The notes: generated by a model not told the origin, from the letters alone. Counted from the first letter of the stretch, positions 9,243 through 19,464 are shown. The stretch: DNA of 64,000 nucleotides from Marinagarivorans algicola (GCF_001292705.1 NZ_LGAK01000014.1:62001-126000); one strand, 5' to 3'. Numbers and translations are program-made.

Positions 9243-10133
9243 TTAATGCGATAGGCTGTAAACATAAGCGGTCAGCAAATGAATCTTATCCTCACGTAGT
9301 AAATCTTCTTGTGCGGGCATGCGATTAACACGGCCATTGCGTACCGTATTAGCGATTGTGTCGCGCTCACTATCATACAACCAAATATCATCGGTTAAAT
9401 TAGGCGCACCCATCACAATTTGGCCTTTTGCGTCAGCCCCGTGACAAGCACTACACACAGCCCCAAAAACCTCTTTCCCTTTGGCCAGTTGCGTAGCGTC
9501 GTGATCTAAATCAGATAAGCTCAGCACATATTCAGTCACCGCCGCTACGCCCTCTTCACCAATGGTAGGGCCCCAAGCTGGCATGTTGGCATTGCGACCT
9601 TTAACGATACTTTCGCGAATTTTGTCAACGCTACCGCCGTGTAGCCAGTCGTTATCGGTTAGGTTAGGGAATCCGTAGTTACCGCCACCGTCAGCACCGT
9701 GGCATACTGCACAGTTATTGGCAAACAAACGCACACCCATTTTCATGGCTTCGGCATTCTGACTCAGCTCTTCAACGCTCATTTGGTTATATTTTTCATA
9801 GCTATCTTTGTATTGCTCTTGTGCCTTTTCTTGACGTGACTCTAATTGGTTAACCGATGTCCAGCCTAAAACGCCTTTAAAAGTTCCTAAACCAGGATAA
9901 AGCACTAGATAAATAGCTGTAAAAATAATCGTACCTATAAATAATTGAAACCACCATTTAGGTAACGGGTTATCGTATTCTTCAATGCCATCATAAACAT
10001 GGCCGGTTGTTTGATTGGCTGGATCTTCATCATCGCGCTTAGCCACTTTGCGATTAGCAAAAAGTATCCAAGTGCATAAACCAATGCAGGTGAGGGTTAA
10101 AACGATAACCCACAAACTCCAAAATGTACTCAT
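9243..10133 (-). CDS. ccoP: cbb3-type cytochrome c oxidase subunit III, diheme cytochrome c
   Basis: CcoP passes electrons from soluble cytochrome c to CcoO. The 296-residue protein has two N-terminal membrane segments (WSLWVIVLTLTCIGLCTWIL near residue 5-24 and WWFQLFIGTIIFTAIYLVLY near 60-79). Two heme-binding sites follow, C141AVCH145 and C227SACH231, each followed by a G-A-D sequence and a downstream methionine (NMPAWGP, NRMPAQE). This matches the standard long CcoP architecture. It lies 11 bases downstream of ccoQ. Confidence 0.97.
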   Translation of the reverse strand: MSTFWSLWVIVLTLTCIGLCTWILFANRKVAKRDDEDPANQTTGHVYDGIEEYDNPLPKWWFQLFIGTIIFTAIYLVLYPGLGTFKGVLGWTSVNQLESRQEKAQEQYKDSYEKYNQMSVEELSQNAEAMKMGVRLFANNCAVCHGADGGGNYGFPNLTDNDWLHGGSVDKIRESIVKGRNANMPAWGPTIGEEGVAAVTEYVLSLSDLDHDATQLAKGKEVFGAVCSACHGADAKGQIVMGAPNLTDDIWLYDSERDTIANTVRNGRVNRMPAQEDLLREDKIHLLTAYVYSLSH

Positions 10134-10144
10134 TGTCGTTAGCC

Positions 10145-10330
10145 CTAATTCTTTGTTTCGTCGGCAGAGTCTGTTGTTGCAGACGCTTCGTTTGGCTCAT
10201 CCGCAAAGGGAAGCTGAGCCGCCTCTTCAAACTGTTTACGACGTGAAGGGGAAAAAGCCCACCAACACACCGCAATGAATGCAATCGCTACCAATACGGT
10301 AGCGGCACTACGTAAAGTATTGATATCCAT
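10145..10330 (-). CDS. ccoQ: cbb3 oxidase small subunit CcoQ
   Basis: A 61-residue single-span membrane protein (TVLVAIAFIAVCWWAFSP, about 11-28) with a basic SRRKQFEEAA stretch directly after the helix and an acidic tail. Size, topology and its position between ccoO and ccoP identify CcoQ, which stabilises the assembled oxidase. It lies 5 bases after ccoO, within the operon. Confidence 0.92.
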   Translation of the reverse strand: MDINTLRSAATVLVAIAFIAVCWWAFSPSRRKQFEEAAQLPFADEPNEASATTDSADETKN

Positions 10331-10335
10331 ACTGG

Positions 10336-10947
10336 TTACCGCTTATGCGTGAGCAAAGTGCCCAGCTGCTGCAAATAAACGACAAGCGCATCGATTTCAG
10401 CCTTACCTTCTACTGCTTGTTTAGCGCCTGCAATATCTTCATCGGTATAAGGCACACCAACAGAGCGCAAGGCTTTCATTTTTTTGGCTGTGTATTCACC
10501 CGATAGCTTATTTTCAAACAACCAAGGGAATGCTGGCATATTGGATAAAGGCACGACACTACGAGGGTTGTACAAGTGCGCTTTGTGCCACTCATCGCTA
10601 TAGCGTAAACCAACACGTGCCAAATCTGGACCGGTACGCTTAGAGCCCCATAAAAATGGATGCTCATACACACTTTCTCCAGCGACAGAGTAATGACCGT
10701 AGCGTTCAACTTCTGCACGCAACGGGCGAATCATTTGGGTATGGCAGACATGACAACCCTCGCGAATATAAATATCGCGACCTTCCAACTCTAAAGCTGG
10801 TAAAGGCTTTAGGCCGGCAATCGGCTCGGTGGTTTCAGGTAAAAAGAATTGTGGTACGATTTCTACCAAGGCACCAAAGCTAATGGCGACAACCACTAAT
10901 ACACTCATCAAACCAATGTTTTTTTCGACGATATCATGATTTTTCAT
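10336..10947 (-). CDS. ccoO: cbb3-type cytochrome c oxidase subunit II, monoheme cytochrome c
   Basis: CcoO carries one heme c and passes electrons to the CcoN binuclear centre. The 203-residue protein has an N-terminal anchor (about 13-36) and the family heme site [14 protein letters not shown] (C65, C68, H69). Conserved Y-G-H-Y-S and [11 protein letters not shown] follow, as does the distal SNMPAFPWL methionine segment. It is located 11 bases downstream of ccoN. Confidence 0.97.
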   Translation of the reverse strand: MKNHDIVEKNIGLMSVLVVVAISFGALVEIVPQFFLPETTEPIAGLKPLPALELEGRDIYIREGCHVCHTQMIRPLRAEVERYGHYSVAGESVYEHPFLWGSKRTGPDLARVGLRYSDEWHKAHLYNPRSVVPLSNMPAFPWLFENKLSGEYTAKKMKALRSVGVPYTDEDIAGAKQAVEGKAEIDALVVYLQQLGTLLTHKR

Positions 10948-10958
10948 ACTCGCACTCC

Positions 10959-12404
10959 TTATGCCGCTTGAGGCGTAGCTTTAGATTCTTCGGGCTGCAC
11001 TTCAAATTTCATCGTGCGAATAGCATTGTAAGCCATAATAAACATACCACTTAAAAATAGCGCCCCCCCTAAAAAGCGTACAAAGTAACCTGGACGGCTA
11101 AACTCTACGGCTTGAATGAAACTATAGGTTAGGGTGCCATCAGCATTAAATTGACGCCACATCTGGCCTTGACCAATACCATTGACCCACATAGCTGCTA
11201 CATACAACACGGTACCAACAGTCGCTAACCAAAAATGTACATTAATAAGTTTTACGCTGTGCATCTCTTTGCGGCCTGCCAAAATAGGCAATAAATGATA
11301 GATAGCACCAATCGTAATCATCGCAACCCAACCTAAAGCACCCGAATGTACATGACCAATAGTCCAGTCGGTATTATGTGAGAGCGCGTTAACTGTTTTA
11401 ATCGCCATCATCGGGCCTTCGAAAGTGCTCATGCCATAGAACGACAAAGACACCACTAAAAAGCGCAACACAGGATCGGTTTTTAATTTATGCCACGCGC
11501 CTGAGAGTGTCATCATGCCGTTAATCATGCCGCCCCATGAAGGTGCTAACAAAATTAAAGACATCACCATGCCTAAGCTTTGGGTCCAATCGGGTAAAGC
11601 GGAGTAGTGTAAGTGATGCGAACCAGCCCAAACGTATAACGAAATCAACGCCCAAAAGTGAACGATAGAGAGCTGATAAGAATACACAGGGCGACCTGCA
11701 CGCTTGGGTACAAAGTAATACATCATGCCCAAAAAGCCTGCGGTCAAAAAGAAGCCTACAGCGTTATGGCCATACCACCACTGAATCATGGCATCCATGG
11801 CGCCGCTGTACGCTGAGTATGATTTCATAAACGAGACCGGTACTGCCATGCTATTGACCACGTGCAACAAAGCGACAGTGATAATAAAGGCACCAAAGAA
11901 CCAGTTAGCCACATAAATATGCGATGTTTTACGCTTAACAATAGTGCCGAAGAACACTATGCCATAAGCTACCCACACCAAGGTAATCAAAATATCGATA
12001 GGCCACTCGAGCTCGGCATACTCTTTAGTTGAGGTATAGCCTTGTGGCAAAGTAATGGCTGCAGCCACAATCACCAACTGCCATCCCCAAAAAGTAAAGG
12101 AAATTAAAGGTCCACCAAACAGTGCCGATTGACACGTCCGCTGCACAATAAAGTAAGAAGTCGCAAACAGGGCACAACCACCAAATGCAAAAATAACAAT
12201 GTTAGTATGCAGAGGACGTAAACGGCCAAAATGACTGTAGGGTTGAAAAAAGTCGTTTAGTTCTGGCCACACTAACTGTGCAGCAATTAGAACACCCATA
12301 CCCATACCTACAATACCCCATAGAATGGTCGCTAGTGCAAATGACCGTACTACATCGTAGTTGTAAGTAGGCGCTTCGGATGTTTGCGCCGAGTGACTAC
12401 TCAT
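10959..12404 (-). CDS. ccoN: cbb3-type cytochrome c oxidase subunit I
   Basis: CcoN is the catalytic heme-copper subunit that reduces oxygen with very high affinity. The 481-residue protein has about 12 membrane segments and the expected conserved histidines, including [33 protein letters not shown] (CuB and cross-linked Tyr region), [14 protein letters not shown] and the [12 protein letters not shown] heme-ligand segment. It heads the ccoNOQP operon. Its promoter appears to lie far upstream, at the FNR box 359 bp from the ATG, leaving a structured leader. Confidence 0.97.
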   Translation of the reverse strand: MSSHSAQTSEAPTYNYDVVRSFALATILWGIVGMGMGVLIAAQLVWPELNDFFQPYSHFGRLRPLHTNIVIFAFGGCALFATSYFIVQRTCQSALFGGPLISFTFWGWQLVIVAAAITLPQGYTSTKEYAELEWPIDILITLVWVAYGIVFFGTIVKRKTSHIYVANWFFGAFIITVALLHVVNSMAVPVSFMKSYSAYSGAMDAMIQWWYGHNAVGFFLTAGFLGMMYYFVPKRAGRPVYSYQLSIVHFWALISLYVWAGSHHLHYSALPDWTQSLGMVMSLILLAPSWGGMINGMMTLSGAWHKLKTDPVLRFLVVSLSFYGMSTFEGPMMAIKTVNALSHNTDWTIGHVHSGALGWVAMITIGAIYHLLPILAGRKEMHSVKLINVHFWLATVGTVLYVAAMWVNGIGQGQMWRQFNADGTLTYSFIQAVEFSRPGYFVRFLGGALFLSGMFIMAYNAIRTMKFEVQPEESKATPQAA

Positions 12405-12433
12405 ATGTTTTTCCCAAGTTTTAAATTAAAAGC

Positions 12434-12455
12434 AAAATAGAACAAAAATAGAACA
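12434..12455. repeat. 11-bp tandem duplication upstream of ccoN
   Basis: AAAATAGAACA occurs twice head to tail, 30 bp before the ccoN ATG. It is one of several short perfect tandem duplications at gene starts in this window. Confidence 0.8.
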
Positions 12456-12464
12456 ACCATAAAG

Positions 12465-12512
12465 CCTGCAAAACCTATCACTTAAGATAGTGTAATTTTT
12501 AACTTTTGCAGG
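12465..12512 (-). promoter_or_regulatory. Nested hairpin in the ccoN leader
   Basis: CCTGCAAAA (12465-12473) pairs with TTTTGCAGG (12504-12512), a perfect 9-bp stem. CTATC/GATAG (12475-12490) forms an inner hairpin. In the minus-strand transcript this lies about 60 nt before the ccoN start and could influence leader stability or initiation. It is seen in sequence; the role is inferred. Confidence 0.45.
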
Positions 12513-12537
12513 TTTTCGTGCTAACAGCTAATACGAT

Positions 12538-12594
12538 AAAAAGGCTAAAGCCCAAGCTCTCATCAGGGTTTGGTTAACCTGAGTCACTTGGGCT
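12538..12594 (-). terminator. Terminator-like hairpin inside the cco leader
   Basis: On the minus strand AGCCCAAG and CTTGGGCT form a perfect 8-bp stem enclosing a shorter TCAGG/CCTGA stem. It is followed after TTAGCC by T5 (12542-12538). It lies between the FNR box and ccoN, so it would terminate or attenuate transcripts starting at the FNR box. That yields either a short RNA of roughly 150-200 nt or a regulated leader. Confidence 0.5.
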
Positions 12595-12762
12595 AGTACA
12601 CGCCTTGCATACACAGGCTAATAGCACTTTTTGATTTATACGCACAGCAGATATATTGTCTTAGCCAACTCACAGTGATTACCTACGGTGATGAAGGCAT
12701 ACCCCATAATAGAGTACCTATTACTCACAATAAGAAGGGTACTGGACTTATCGCTAAAGCTC

Positions 12763-12776
12763 TTGATAAATATCAA
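12763..12776. promoter_or_regulatory. Perfect FNR/Anr box upstream of ccoNOQP
   Basis: TTGATAAATATCAA matches the FNR/Anr consensus TTGAT-N4-ATCAA at every position. It lies upstream of the cbb3 oxidase operon, a classic FNR/Anr target, and just downstream of the end of the outer membrane protein gene (12795), which is on the same strand. The distance to the ccoN ATG (about 360 bp) is long. I see no second box nearer to ccoN. Confidence 0.85.
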
Positions 12777-12794
12777 AAGACTGTGCGATAACGT

Positions 12795-13403
12795 TTAAAA
12801 GCTCATGCGTCCGCCAATAGCCAGTGAACGCTGTTCGGCACCAATGCCGATATCACCCGTTACTGAAAAGTTTTTATTAAACCAGTAAGCGCCACCAAAA
12901 TTGGCACTGGTCTCACCATCAAAAACGGTTGAGTGCTCAACTTCAAAATACGCCTCAATACCCTGTACTACGTAACCGCGAATACCACCACCGAGCACTA
13001 AACCTGAATCACCGGAGCCATTATCTGGCGATACATTTTGAAAACCTAATAAACCATACACATGTGAAGTGGCTCCCCAAGCCACCTTATAACCACCGCT
13101 CACGTTCAAAGATGAAGAACCGCATGCCTCATCGCCCGATACGTCGGTAAAGCTGCCACGAGCAAAAAATTGGTTACCAAAATCGTACGAGCCATTAATA
13201 TTGAGGCCGTCTTGGGTACACTCTTTATTACTGCCGTTGCCTTCATAATCATCAAGGCTTTGGGTGGTGTACTTAACACCAGCATAAGTATAGGTTGGGC
13301 GCACTTTTTTAGCGGGCTTCTTTTCATAGGTTTGTGCAACAACCACTTGACTACCAGCTACCAACAAAGAACTGGCCATAAGCGCACTGAGTAACTTTTT
13401 CAT
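12795..13403 (-). CDS. Small outer-membrane beta-barrel protein
   Basis: 202 residues with a clear signal peptide (MKKLLSALMASSLLVAGSQVVVA, cleavage after about residue 23). Alternating hydrophobic, glycine-rich strands follow, and the protein ends in the terminal Phe (GGRMSF) recognised by the BAM machinery. Strand patterns such as VYGLLGFQNVSP and GLVLGGGIRGYVV resemble eight-stranded OmpA/OmpX-like barrels. The ATG at 13403 has an AGGAG site. It begins only 28 bases after the argG stop, so it may be read from the argG promoter. The specific function is unknown. Confidence 0.8.
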   Translation of the reverse strand: MKKLLSALMASSLLVAGSQVVVAQTYEKKPAKKVRPTYTYAGVKYTTQSLDDYEGNGSNKECTQDGLNINGSYDFGNQFFARGSFTDVSGDEACGSSSLNVSGGYKVAWGATSHVYGLLGFQNVSPDNGSGDSGLVLGGGIRGYVVQGIEAYFEVEHSTVFDGETSANFGGAYWFNKNFSVTGDIGIGAEQRSLAIGGRMSF

Positions 13404-13431
13404 GGTATCTCCTAATATTGAAATAACGGTA

Positions 13432-14649
13432 TTAAAATAATGTGCGACCTTTTTGCGCTGCAATACGCATACGCAAAGAATTAAGCTTAATAAAGCCTTC
13501 CGCATCTTTTTGGTTATACGCGCCATCATCATCTTCAAAAGTAGCGATCTTCTCGTCAAACAAACTATTTTCAGAGCGGCGACCTACAGCACTCACGCTA
13601 CCTTTATAGAGCTTCAGACGCACATCGCCATTCACAGGCGTTTGCGATTCATCGATCGCTTTTTGCAACATAATACGCTCTGGGCTCCACCAATAGCCGT
13701 TGTAAACCAGCTCAGCATACTTGGGCATCAAGGAATCTTTAAGGTGAGCCACTTCACGATCTAGAGTAATAGATTCAATAGCGCGATGCGCTTTTAGCAT
13801 AATGGTGCCTGCTGGGGTTTCGTAGCAACCACGAGACTTCATACCAACATAGCGATTTTCAACAATATCTAGACGACCAATACCGTGTTTGCCGCCCAAG
13901 GTATTTAACGTTTCCATAACCGTTGCAGGGCTCATAGTTTCGCCATTGATAGCAACGATATCGCCTGATTCAAACGACACCTCAAGATACTCTGGCTTAT
14001 CGGGCGCTTGCTCGGGTGATACGCTCCAACGCCACATATCGTCTTCAGCTTCTGCCCAAGGATCTTCTAAAATGTCGCCTTCATATGAAATATGCAATAA
14101 ATTGGCATCCATCGAATACGGAGACTTTTTCTTTTTATTAAAATCAACGGGGATGTCATGCTTTTCGCAGTAAGCCATTAAACTCTCGCGACTACTTAAA
14201 TCCCACTCACGCCAAGGTGCAATCACTTGTACACCAGGCTTCAGGGCATAAGCACCTAATTCAAAGCGGACTTGATCATTACCCTTGCCCGTTGCACCAT
14301 GCGAAATTGCATCTGCGCCGGTTTCATTGGCGATTTCAATCAATCGCTTAGCAATAAGCGGGCGAGCAATCGAGGTGCCGAGTAAGTATTCACCTTCGTA
14401 AATAGCATTCGCACGAAACATAGGATAAACATAATCACGTGCAAATTCTTCACGCAAATCATCAATATAAATTTCTTTAACGCCTAGAGCCTCTGCTTTC
14501 GCGCGGGCGGGCTCAACTTCTTCGCCCTGACCAATATCAGCGGTGAAGGTAACGACTTCACAGCTATAGGTTTCTTGTAACCAACGGACAATCACGGAGG
14601 TATCAAGACCACCCGAATAAGCCAGAACAACTTTATTTACCGACGACAT
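13432..14649 (-). CDS. argG: Argininosuccinate synthase
   Basis: This enzyme condenses citrulline and aspartate with ATP to argininosuccinate. The 405-residue length is standard for the type 1 enzyme. The N-type PP-loop AYSGGLDTS is at 10-18, with the downstream [15 protein letters not shown] (citrulline and aspartate site) and the [17 protein letters not shown]-terminal region. The ATG at 14649 is preferred over one 30 bases upstream because GGAG precedes it and homologous N-termini start with [11 protein letters not shown]. The next gene downstream is an unrelated outer membrane protein; other arg genes are not nearby. Confidence 0.97.
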   Translation of the reverse strand: MSSVNKVVLAYSGGLDTSVIVRWLQETYSCEVVTFTADIGQGEEVEPARAKAEALGVKEIYIDDLREEFARDYVYPMFRANAIYEGEYLLGTSIARPLIAKRLIEIANETGADAISHGATGKGNDQVRFELGAYALKPGVQVIAPWREWDLSSRESLMAYCEKHDIPVDFNKKKKSPYSMDANLLHISYEGDILEDPWAEAEDDMWRWSVSPEQAPDKPEYLEVSFESGDIVAINGETMSPATVMETLNTLGGKHGIGRLDIVENRYVGMKSRGCYETPAGTIMLKAHRAIESITLDREVAHLKDSLMPKYAELVYNGYWWSPERIMLQKAIDESQTPVNGDVRLKLYKGSVSAVGRRSENSLFDEKIATFEDDDGAYNQKDAEGFIKLNSLRMRIAAQKGRTLF

Positions 14650-14846
14650 AGGGGCTCCAAAGGTAGAAAATTGTGACAAAAGGTGAAAACGGCGGCATTG
14701 TAGCGGGTACAGCGCCGAAATAACAGATATAAGAACGAGGTTTACCCGAGGAAACCACCTAGCAGGCCTTAAAGCTCACCAAACTTATTGGTCAAATTAA
14801 TGTCCAATCCAGCCGGACACCCTTATATTAAGTCAGAGCGCTCCAC

Positions 14847-16478
14847 ATGACCGACTTACTGCACCTAAATCTAAAACGACCTGCCCTAGCACTCACTTTA
14901 TCGTTAGTGCTCTGGGTGGTAAGCGCTTCAGCAGCGCCGGCTCTAAGCAGCACTCACAGCAGCCGAGCTGACTTTGGTCGCAATGCCTACCCCATTTGGA
15001 GCCCTCTCTCTTTTTTTGAGCGGCAAACCATTGGCGAGCGGCACGCCGCAGAAACTGGTGACCCTGATGCCCTTCTAGCACTATATATTATGGCTTCTGG
15101 TCGCCATTCTCTCGATGACTATAAGCGCATTAAGCAACAGATTGACCACTATGTAAAAACCCTTAAAGACCATACCGACGGTGTACTTGACCCCTGGCAA
15201 CAAGGGGAAATCTTAAACCGCACCATGCATCACAGCTTTTTTAGAAGCCCCGAACCCAAAGATGATGAAGACAGCCAAAGCAAACCACCAAGCAACTACA
15301 ACCTCGATCAATCGCAACTGACCGGTATATTCCAAAACAACCTTTTTAACTGCATCAGCTCTAGCCTGCTTTATGCCGTATTGGCCCGCCACCTAGGCCT
15401 AGAGGGCTTGGGTGTTATGCTGCCATCCCATGCGTTTATTCAGTTAAATTTCGAAAATGGTAAAACCGCCGAAGTCGAAACTACCAGCCCACTCGGTTAC
15501 GACCAACATCACGATGCAGAGTTTTATCAGCGCGCAGCCGATAGTTGGTTTAATCCACGCGGCTTAGCCCCTTCAAGCTACAACGATTACCTCGATCGCG
15601 AGCTGATTTCTTTTTGGCAACTCGGTACGCGCAACATGCTGCACCAACACACACACCCTGGACGCATGAATGATGTCAATCGTGGTCGCCTGGCCGAAAT
15701 CAGCGCCTTTCTCGACCCAAGCTATGAAGCGGCTCAAATCAACCGCATGCATTATTACACCACCGAAGCCTCAAACATGGCCAAACACCAACAGTGGCCG
15801 TCACTCGCCCGCTTTTTTAGTCACGTTATGGAAAACCTCACAATAGATACTGAACGCTTTAACCACAACGAACCACTACAAAATAGCTTTTTTTGGCTCA
15901 ATCTATTGGCCATTGATGCTTACGCCCAAACACAGCAGCTGGCACCAACGCTCAGTTATATTCAACAAAGTATGAATCTCGCTTTTAATAGTGAACGCTT
16001 AGAGCGCGCACAAAATAAAAGCTTAAGCGCGTTAAACACATTACTGAAGCACTTTGTTGCCGAGCAAGATTTTAACAGCGGGCTCTATGCCATCAATGCA
16101 CTTGAATCTTATAGTAGTGAACACCCTCATTTCGTAAAGAGCCTCAATTGGTTTTACAATCAATGGGCAAAAGCATTGTGGGACCAAAAACTATGGGGTG
16201 ATGCCACCGCAACACTCGAAGACTACCTTGCCCAACCCTATTTACCCGCCAACCTTAAAGATACCCATAACAATTTAGCCGGCGCCTATCAAAACTGGAT
16301 CATCGCAGAGCTTGAGCTGCACAACCTTGATGGCGCTAAAGCCATTACCGAGCAGTGCGAAATACAACATTTTGGCTTAACGCTATGCCAAAAGGCCCGA
16401 GACGAAATTACCGTTTATGAAACAGTGAACCCTAAAAAAGCCACTAAAGCTGCGCCAGCTCAGTTGCCAGGCACATAG
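14847..16478 (+). CDS. Secreted transglutaminase-like protein with helical repeat tail
   Basis: 543 residues with a signal peptide (about 1-29, ending ...VVSASA). The middle resembles the cysteine-protease/transglutaminase-like fold seen in SirB1-type proteins: NNLFNCISSSLLYAVLARHL with candidate nucleophile Cys169, PSHAFIQL with His195, and AEVETT with Glu209 or Glu211 as third residue. The C-terminal half (about 290-520) is alpha-helical with tetratricopeptide-like spacing. I infer an exported peptidase or transglutaminase-like enzyme with a TPR-like scaffold; no substrate can be assigned. It stands alone, divergent from argG and followed by a long gap. Confidence 0.65.
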   Translation: MTDLLHLNLKRPALALTLSLVLWVVSASAAPALSSTHSSRADFGRNAYPIWSPLSFFERQTIGERHAAETGDPDALLALYIMASGRHSLDDYKRIKQQIDHYVKTLKDHTDGVLDPWQQGEILNRTMHHSFFRSPEPKDDEDSQSKPPSNYNLDQSQLTGIFQNNLFNCISSSLLYAVLARHLGLEGLGVMLPSHAFIQLNFENGKTAEVETTSPLGYDQHHDAEFYQRAADSWFNPRGLAPSSYNDYLDRELISFWQLGTRNMLHQHTHPGRMNDVNRGRLAEISAFLDPSYEAAQINRMHYYTTEASNMAKHQQWPSLARFFSHVMENLTIDTERFNHNEPLQNSFFWLNLLAIDAYAQTQQLAPTLSYIQQSMNLAFNSERLERAQNKSLSALNTLLKHFVAEQDFNSGLYAINALESYSSEHPHFVKSLNWFYNQWAKALWDQKLWGDATATLEDYLAQPYLPANLKDTHNNLAGAYQNWIIAELELHNLDGAKAITEQCEIQHFGLTLCQKARDEITVYETVNPKKATKAAPAQLPGT

Positions 16479-17361
16479 TACGCATGCAGGTAAAATACGA
16501 CTAAAAGGTAATGCGACCGCAAAACAATACGCCCATGCGGGCTCTTATCGTATACTTCAGCGATTATGATTACACCGCTATATTATTGCGCCGCCACAAC
16601 ACCTAACACACCCGCATGACTGACCCGCTCACTCCGCAGCCTCCCTTGTAGCCAGTTTTTTCAACCGATCAAAAATAAGCGTCTCGCACGTGTCGAATTA
16701 TTAAACGCTTATAACCACCATAACTATAAGCGCTTTTCAACCTTCGGCTTCAATCCATTAATACGGCTTAAATACAACAAGAAGACATAAGTCGCCCTCT
16801 AAAATTCATGAACTCATCACAAAAAAACAAAAAAATAGCGGAAAAAGACTTAACTAAAAATAACACTCAATAACTTGGTATATTTATTGTATGCTTGATA
16901 AAGCTATGCTCTCTTGGGTTTAAATAAATACCGCAAAAAAACAACACCTTCACATTAAAGCCTCTTATTACCACGTGCGCACCATTAAGGGTCATCGAAA
17001 AATTTATTCCGCGATTATCTTTTAGCACCCGCGGCTCGCATAAAAACACCTGAGAGGCAAGGCAGGCAACTGTCATCGCCACACCCACCCTTAAAAATAT
17101 GCAAAAAACAACCAGGATTTCACAGATAGCAAAATAACAATACCCAAAACAGCAAAAATTGATCGCACCGAAACTAGCGCACCGTTTTTAACATCAACAC
17201 CTGCTAACCTAACACCTCAATAGCACTGATTTTCATGCTATACATTAAAAGCAGGTGCGGCGGTGGTACAACCAGAACCGCCGTCATTACACTCATCATT
17301 ATAATCAACATAATGACCACAACTACACTACACTCGCCGCTATGAGGCCCATTTATTAGCA
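16479..17361. other. Long intergenic region upstream of prsK
   Basis: This is 883 AT-rich bases with no convincing gene. CGCTTATA at 16706-16713 pairs with TATAAGCG at 16725-16732 followed by CTTTT, a weak candidate terminator for the preceding gene. CACCTGC (17198-17204) pairs distantly with GCAGGTG (17251-17257). CGGCGGT (17258-17264) pairs with ACCGCCG (17277-17283), so the two repeats abut about 80 bp before prsK. They may be operator or leader elements. I found no -24/-12 promoter here. Confidence 0.5.
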
Positions 17362-19413
17362 ATGACTTACAACAGCGCCACTTTTATTGCCTATTTAGGC
17401 GCGAGTGTTTTCTCGATTATTTTGATTTTTGCTTTCGCCTCTCAATTACGTACAATCGCGCTGCGCCCGGCATTTGCACTAGCGGCAGCAGCGCAATCTA
17501 CTTGGCTGCTCAGCGCAAGCTATACCCTAGCCAACCCTAATGCTGAGTGGCTCCATTACACACATCTATTAGATACAGCACAGCAATTTTTCTGGCTCTG
17601 GGCACTCATACAAGCCATGCAAAAATACTGTCAAAAAGCACTACCGATCAGTATTAGCAGGGGGTTTATTCCTCTTAGTGTGGCTATTTTTAGCGCGCAG
17701 CTGCTGCTTAGTCGCACCAGCGAAGTTCCCCTGAATATCATCTTTTCTATGCCAAGCGCTATCATTAACCTGATTGGCTTATTGTTTATACATCGGCTGT
17801 ATTGCAGTGCGAGTAACGCACGGTTACTAAAGCTTATTTGTCTCGCCCTTGGGGTAACCTTATGCTACACCTGCTATCACAGCATTATTCAACTCAGCGG
17901 CTTTAATGATGCGCCTGCTCTTAGCAGCACTCGCGCAACAATTACACTGATCTCCAATCTAGCACTGCTCTTTGGCGCACTCACACTCCCCAAAGAAAAC
18001 ACCGAGCACCATGCCAGTTTGTCACTATCGCGTCCGGTGATTTTATATCTTTGCTTGCTAAGTTTGAGTGCTGCTATTATTACGGTTTTTGCTTTGGCTA
18101 GCCTGTATATTCGTCGCTTTGGCGGCGGCATTGGCGAAGTCATGTATTTATTTGTAGTAGCCGCATCTATTGTCGCAGTTGTTATGCTACTTACCTCTAC
18201 TGGCTTTCGCAGCCTTCTTAACGTGTTAATAAATAAACATTTATTTAGTCATAAGTACGATTATCGTAGTGAGTGGCTCAAACTCATCGACGGCTTATCA
18301 AAGCCAGCCAACGGTCCAGAAGCCCTAAGCATTGCAATTAACGCAGTAATGGCAATATTCAAGAGCTCCGGTGGCGCTTTATACCTTCCTAAAGGCGATC
18401 AATTTCACCTCGCTTTGGGCACCAACATTAGTGACTCCCATAAACACACAGAGCCTCAAAATTCGTCTTTTTCACGCGTATTACGTGAGTTTGAATGGGT
18501 TTTTTTTCCGCGACTGGCACCAACTCAAACACAGCTTGACCGCTTTAACGAAACACTCCCTGATTGGATTCGCTTAATTGATGATGTCTGGTTAGTGATG
18601 CCGTTAATTTACGAAACCAAACTAACGGGCTTTATTATTTTGAGCGAGCCTAAGCTATATACCAGTTTAAACTGGGAAGATTTAGACCTACTCAAAATTA
18701 CTGGCCGTCAAATAGCCAGTTATATAGAGGGGCACCGCAAATCTGAAGCGCTCAGCGAAGCCAAGCAATTTGAAACCTTTAATAAACTCTCTGCATTTAT
18801 CATGCATGACCTTAAAAATCTGATTGCACAGCAATCTTTATTGGTCGAGAATGCCGCCAAACACAAAGGCAACCCCGCATTTATTGAGGACGCTTTTAGC
18901 ACGATTGGCAGCTCTGTTGATCGGCTGAATGTTTTGCTGCAAAAACTACAGCGTAGCGAGCCCGAAGCCGCGCGCCGGATTGACCTAAAACCCGTGCTCA
19001 TTGAAGCGCTGAGTCGCTGCAGTCGCGTACGCCCCACACCTAGTCTACGCCTAGAAGCCGATCACCTCAAATTGCTCGCCGCTCCCGATACCCTATGCAT
19101 GGTGTTTGTGCACCTTATTCAAAACGCCCAAGAAGCCACTCAAGCTTGTGGCTTTGTCGACATACATATCAAGCGCACCGAGAACAGCGTCATTATCGCC
19201 ATTGATGATAATGGCAAAGGCATGGATGAATACTTTATCAAGCACTCGCTCTTTAAACCCTTTGAAACAACCAAAACCGGCAAAGGCATGGGTATCGGTG
19301 TTTACCAAGCCAAAGACTACCTTGAACATTTAGGCGGCAGCATCACTGTAGAGAGTAAAATCAACGAAGGCACAACCTTTACCATTACACTTCCCCTGCT
19401 CACCACACCCTAA
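17362..19413 (+). CDS. prsK: PEP-CTERM system sensor histidine kinase PrsK
   Basis: A 683-residue membrane sensor kinase: about eight hydrophobic segments in residues 1-280, a GAF-like region (about 300-460), then the kinase core. H482 lies in FIMHDLKNLIAQQSLL, an H-box form typical of PrsK. N588 is in the N-box (IQNAQEATQ), and DDNGKGM (615-621) and GKGMGIG (640-646) complete the ATP lid region. PrsK proteins accompany PEP-CTERM/exosortase systems and phosphorylate PrsR. prsR begins 51 bases downstream. The assignment rests on architecture, the H-box and the neighbouring prsR and exopolysaccharide transferase. Confidence 0.9.
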   Translation: MTYNSATFIAYLGASVFSIILIFAFASQLRTIALRPAFALAAAAQSTWLLSASYTLANPNAEWLHYTHLLDTAQQFFWLWALIQAMQKYCQKALPISISRGFIPLSVAIFSAQLLLSRTSEVPLNIIFSMPSAIINLIGLLFIHRLYCSASNARLLKLICLALGVTLCYTCYHSIIQLSGFNDAPALSSTRATITLISNLALLFGALTLPKENTEHHASLSLSRPVILYLCLLSLSAAIITVFALASLYIRRFGGGIGEVMYLFVVAASIVAVVMLLTSTGFRSLLNVLINKHLFSHKYDYRSEWLKLIDGLSKPANGPEALSIAINAVMAIFKSSGGALYLPKGDQFHLALGTNISDSHKHTEPQNSSFSRVLREFEWVFFPRLAPTQTQLDRFNETLPDWIRLIDDVWLVMPLIYETKLTGFIILSEPKLYTSLNWEDLDLLKITGRQIASYIEGHRKSEALSEAKQFETFNKLSAFIMHDLKNLIAQQSLLVENAAKHKGNPAFIEDAFSTIGSSVDRLNVLLQKLQRSEPEAARRIDLKPVLIEALSRCSRVRPTPSLRLEADHLKLLAAPDTLCMVFVHLIQNAQEATQACGFVDIHIKRTENSVIIAIDDNGKGMDEYFIKHSLFKPFETTKTGKGMGIGVYQAKDYLEHLGGSITVESKINEGTTFTITLPLLTTP

Positions 19414-19464
19414 TAACGTACTATTTTAATCAACTCAGAACGCCCGCTCAAATAAGGCCATGTA

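Noticed and set aside
16867-17088. 73-codon minus-strand frame in the prsK upstream gap
   Set aside because: No recognisable domain and no ribosome site that stands out.
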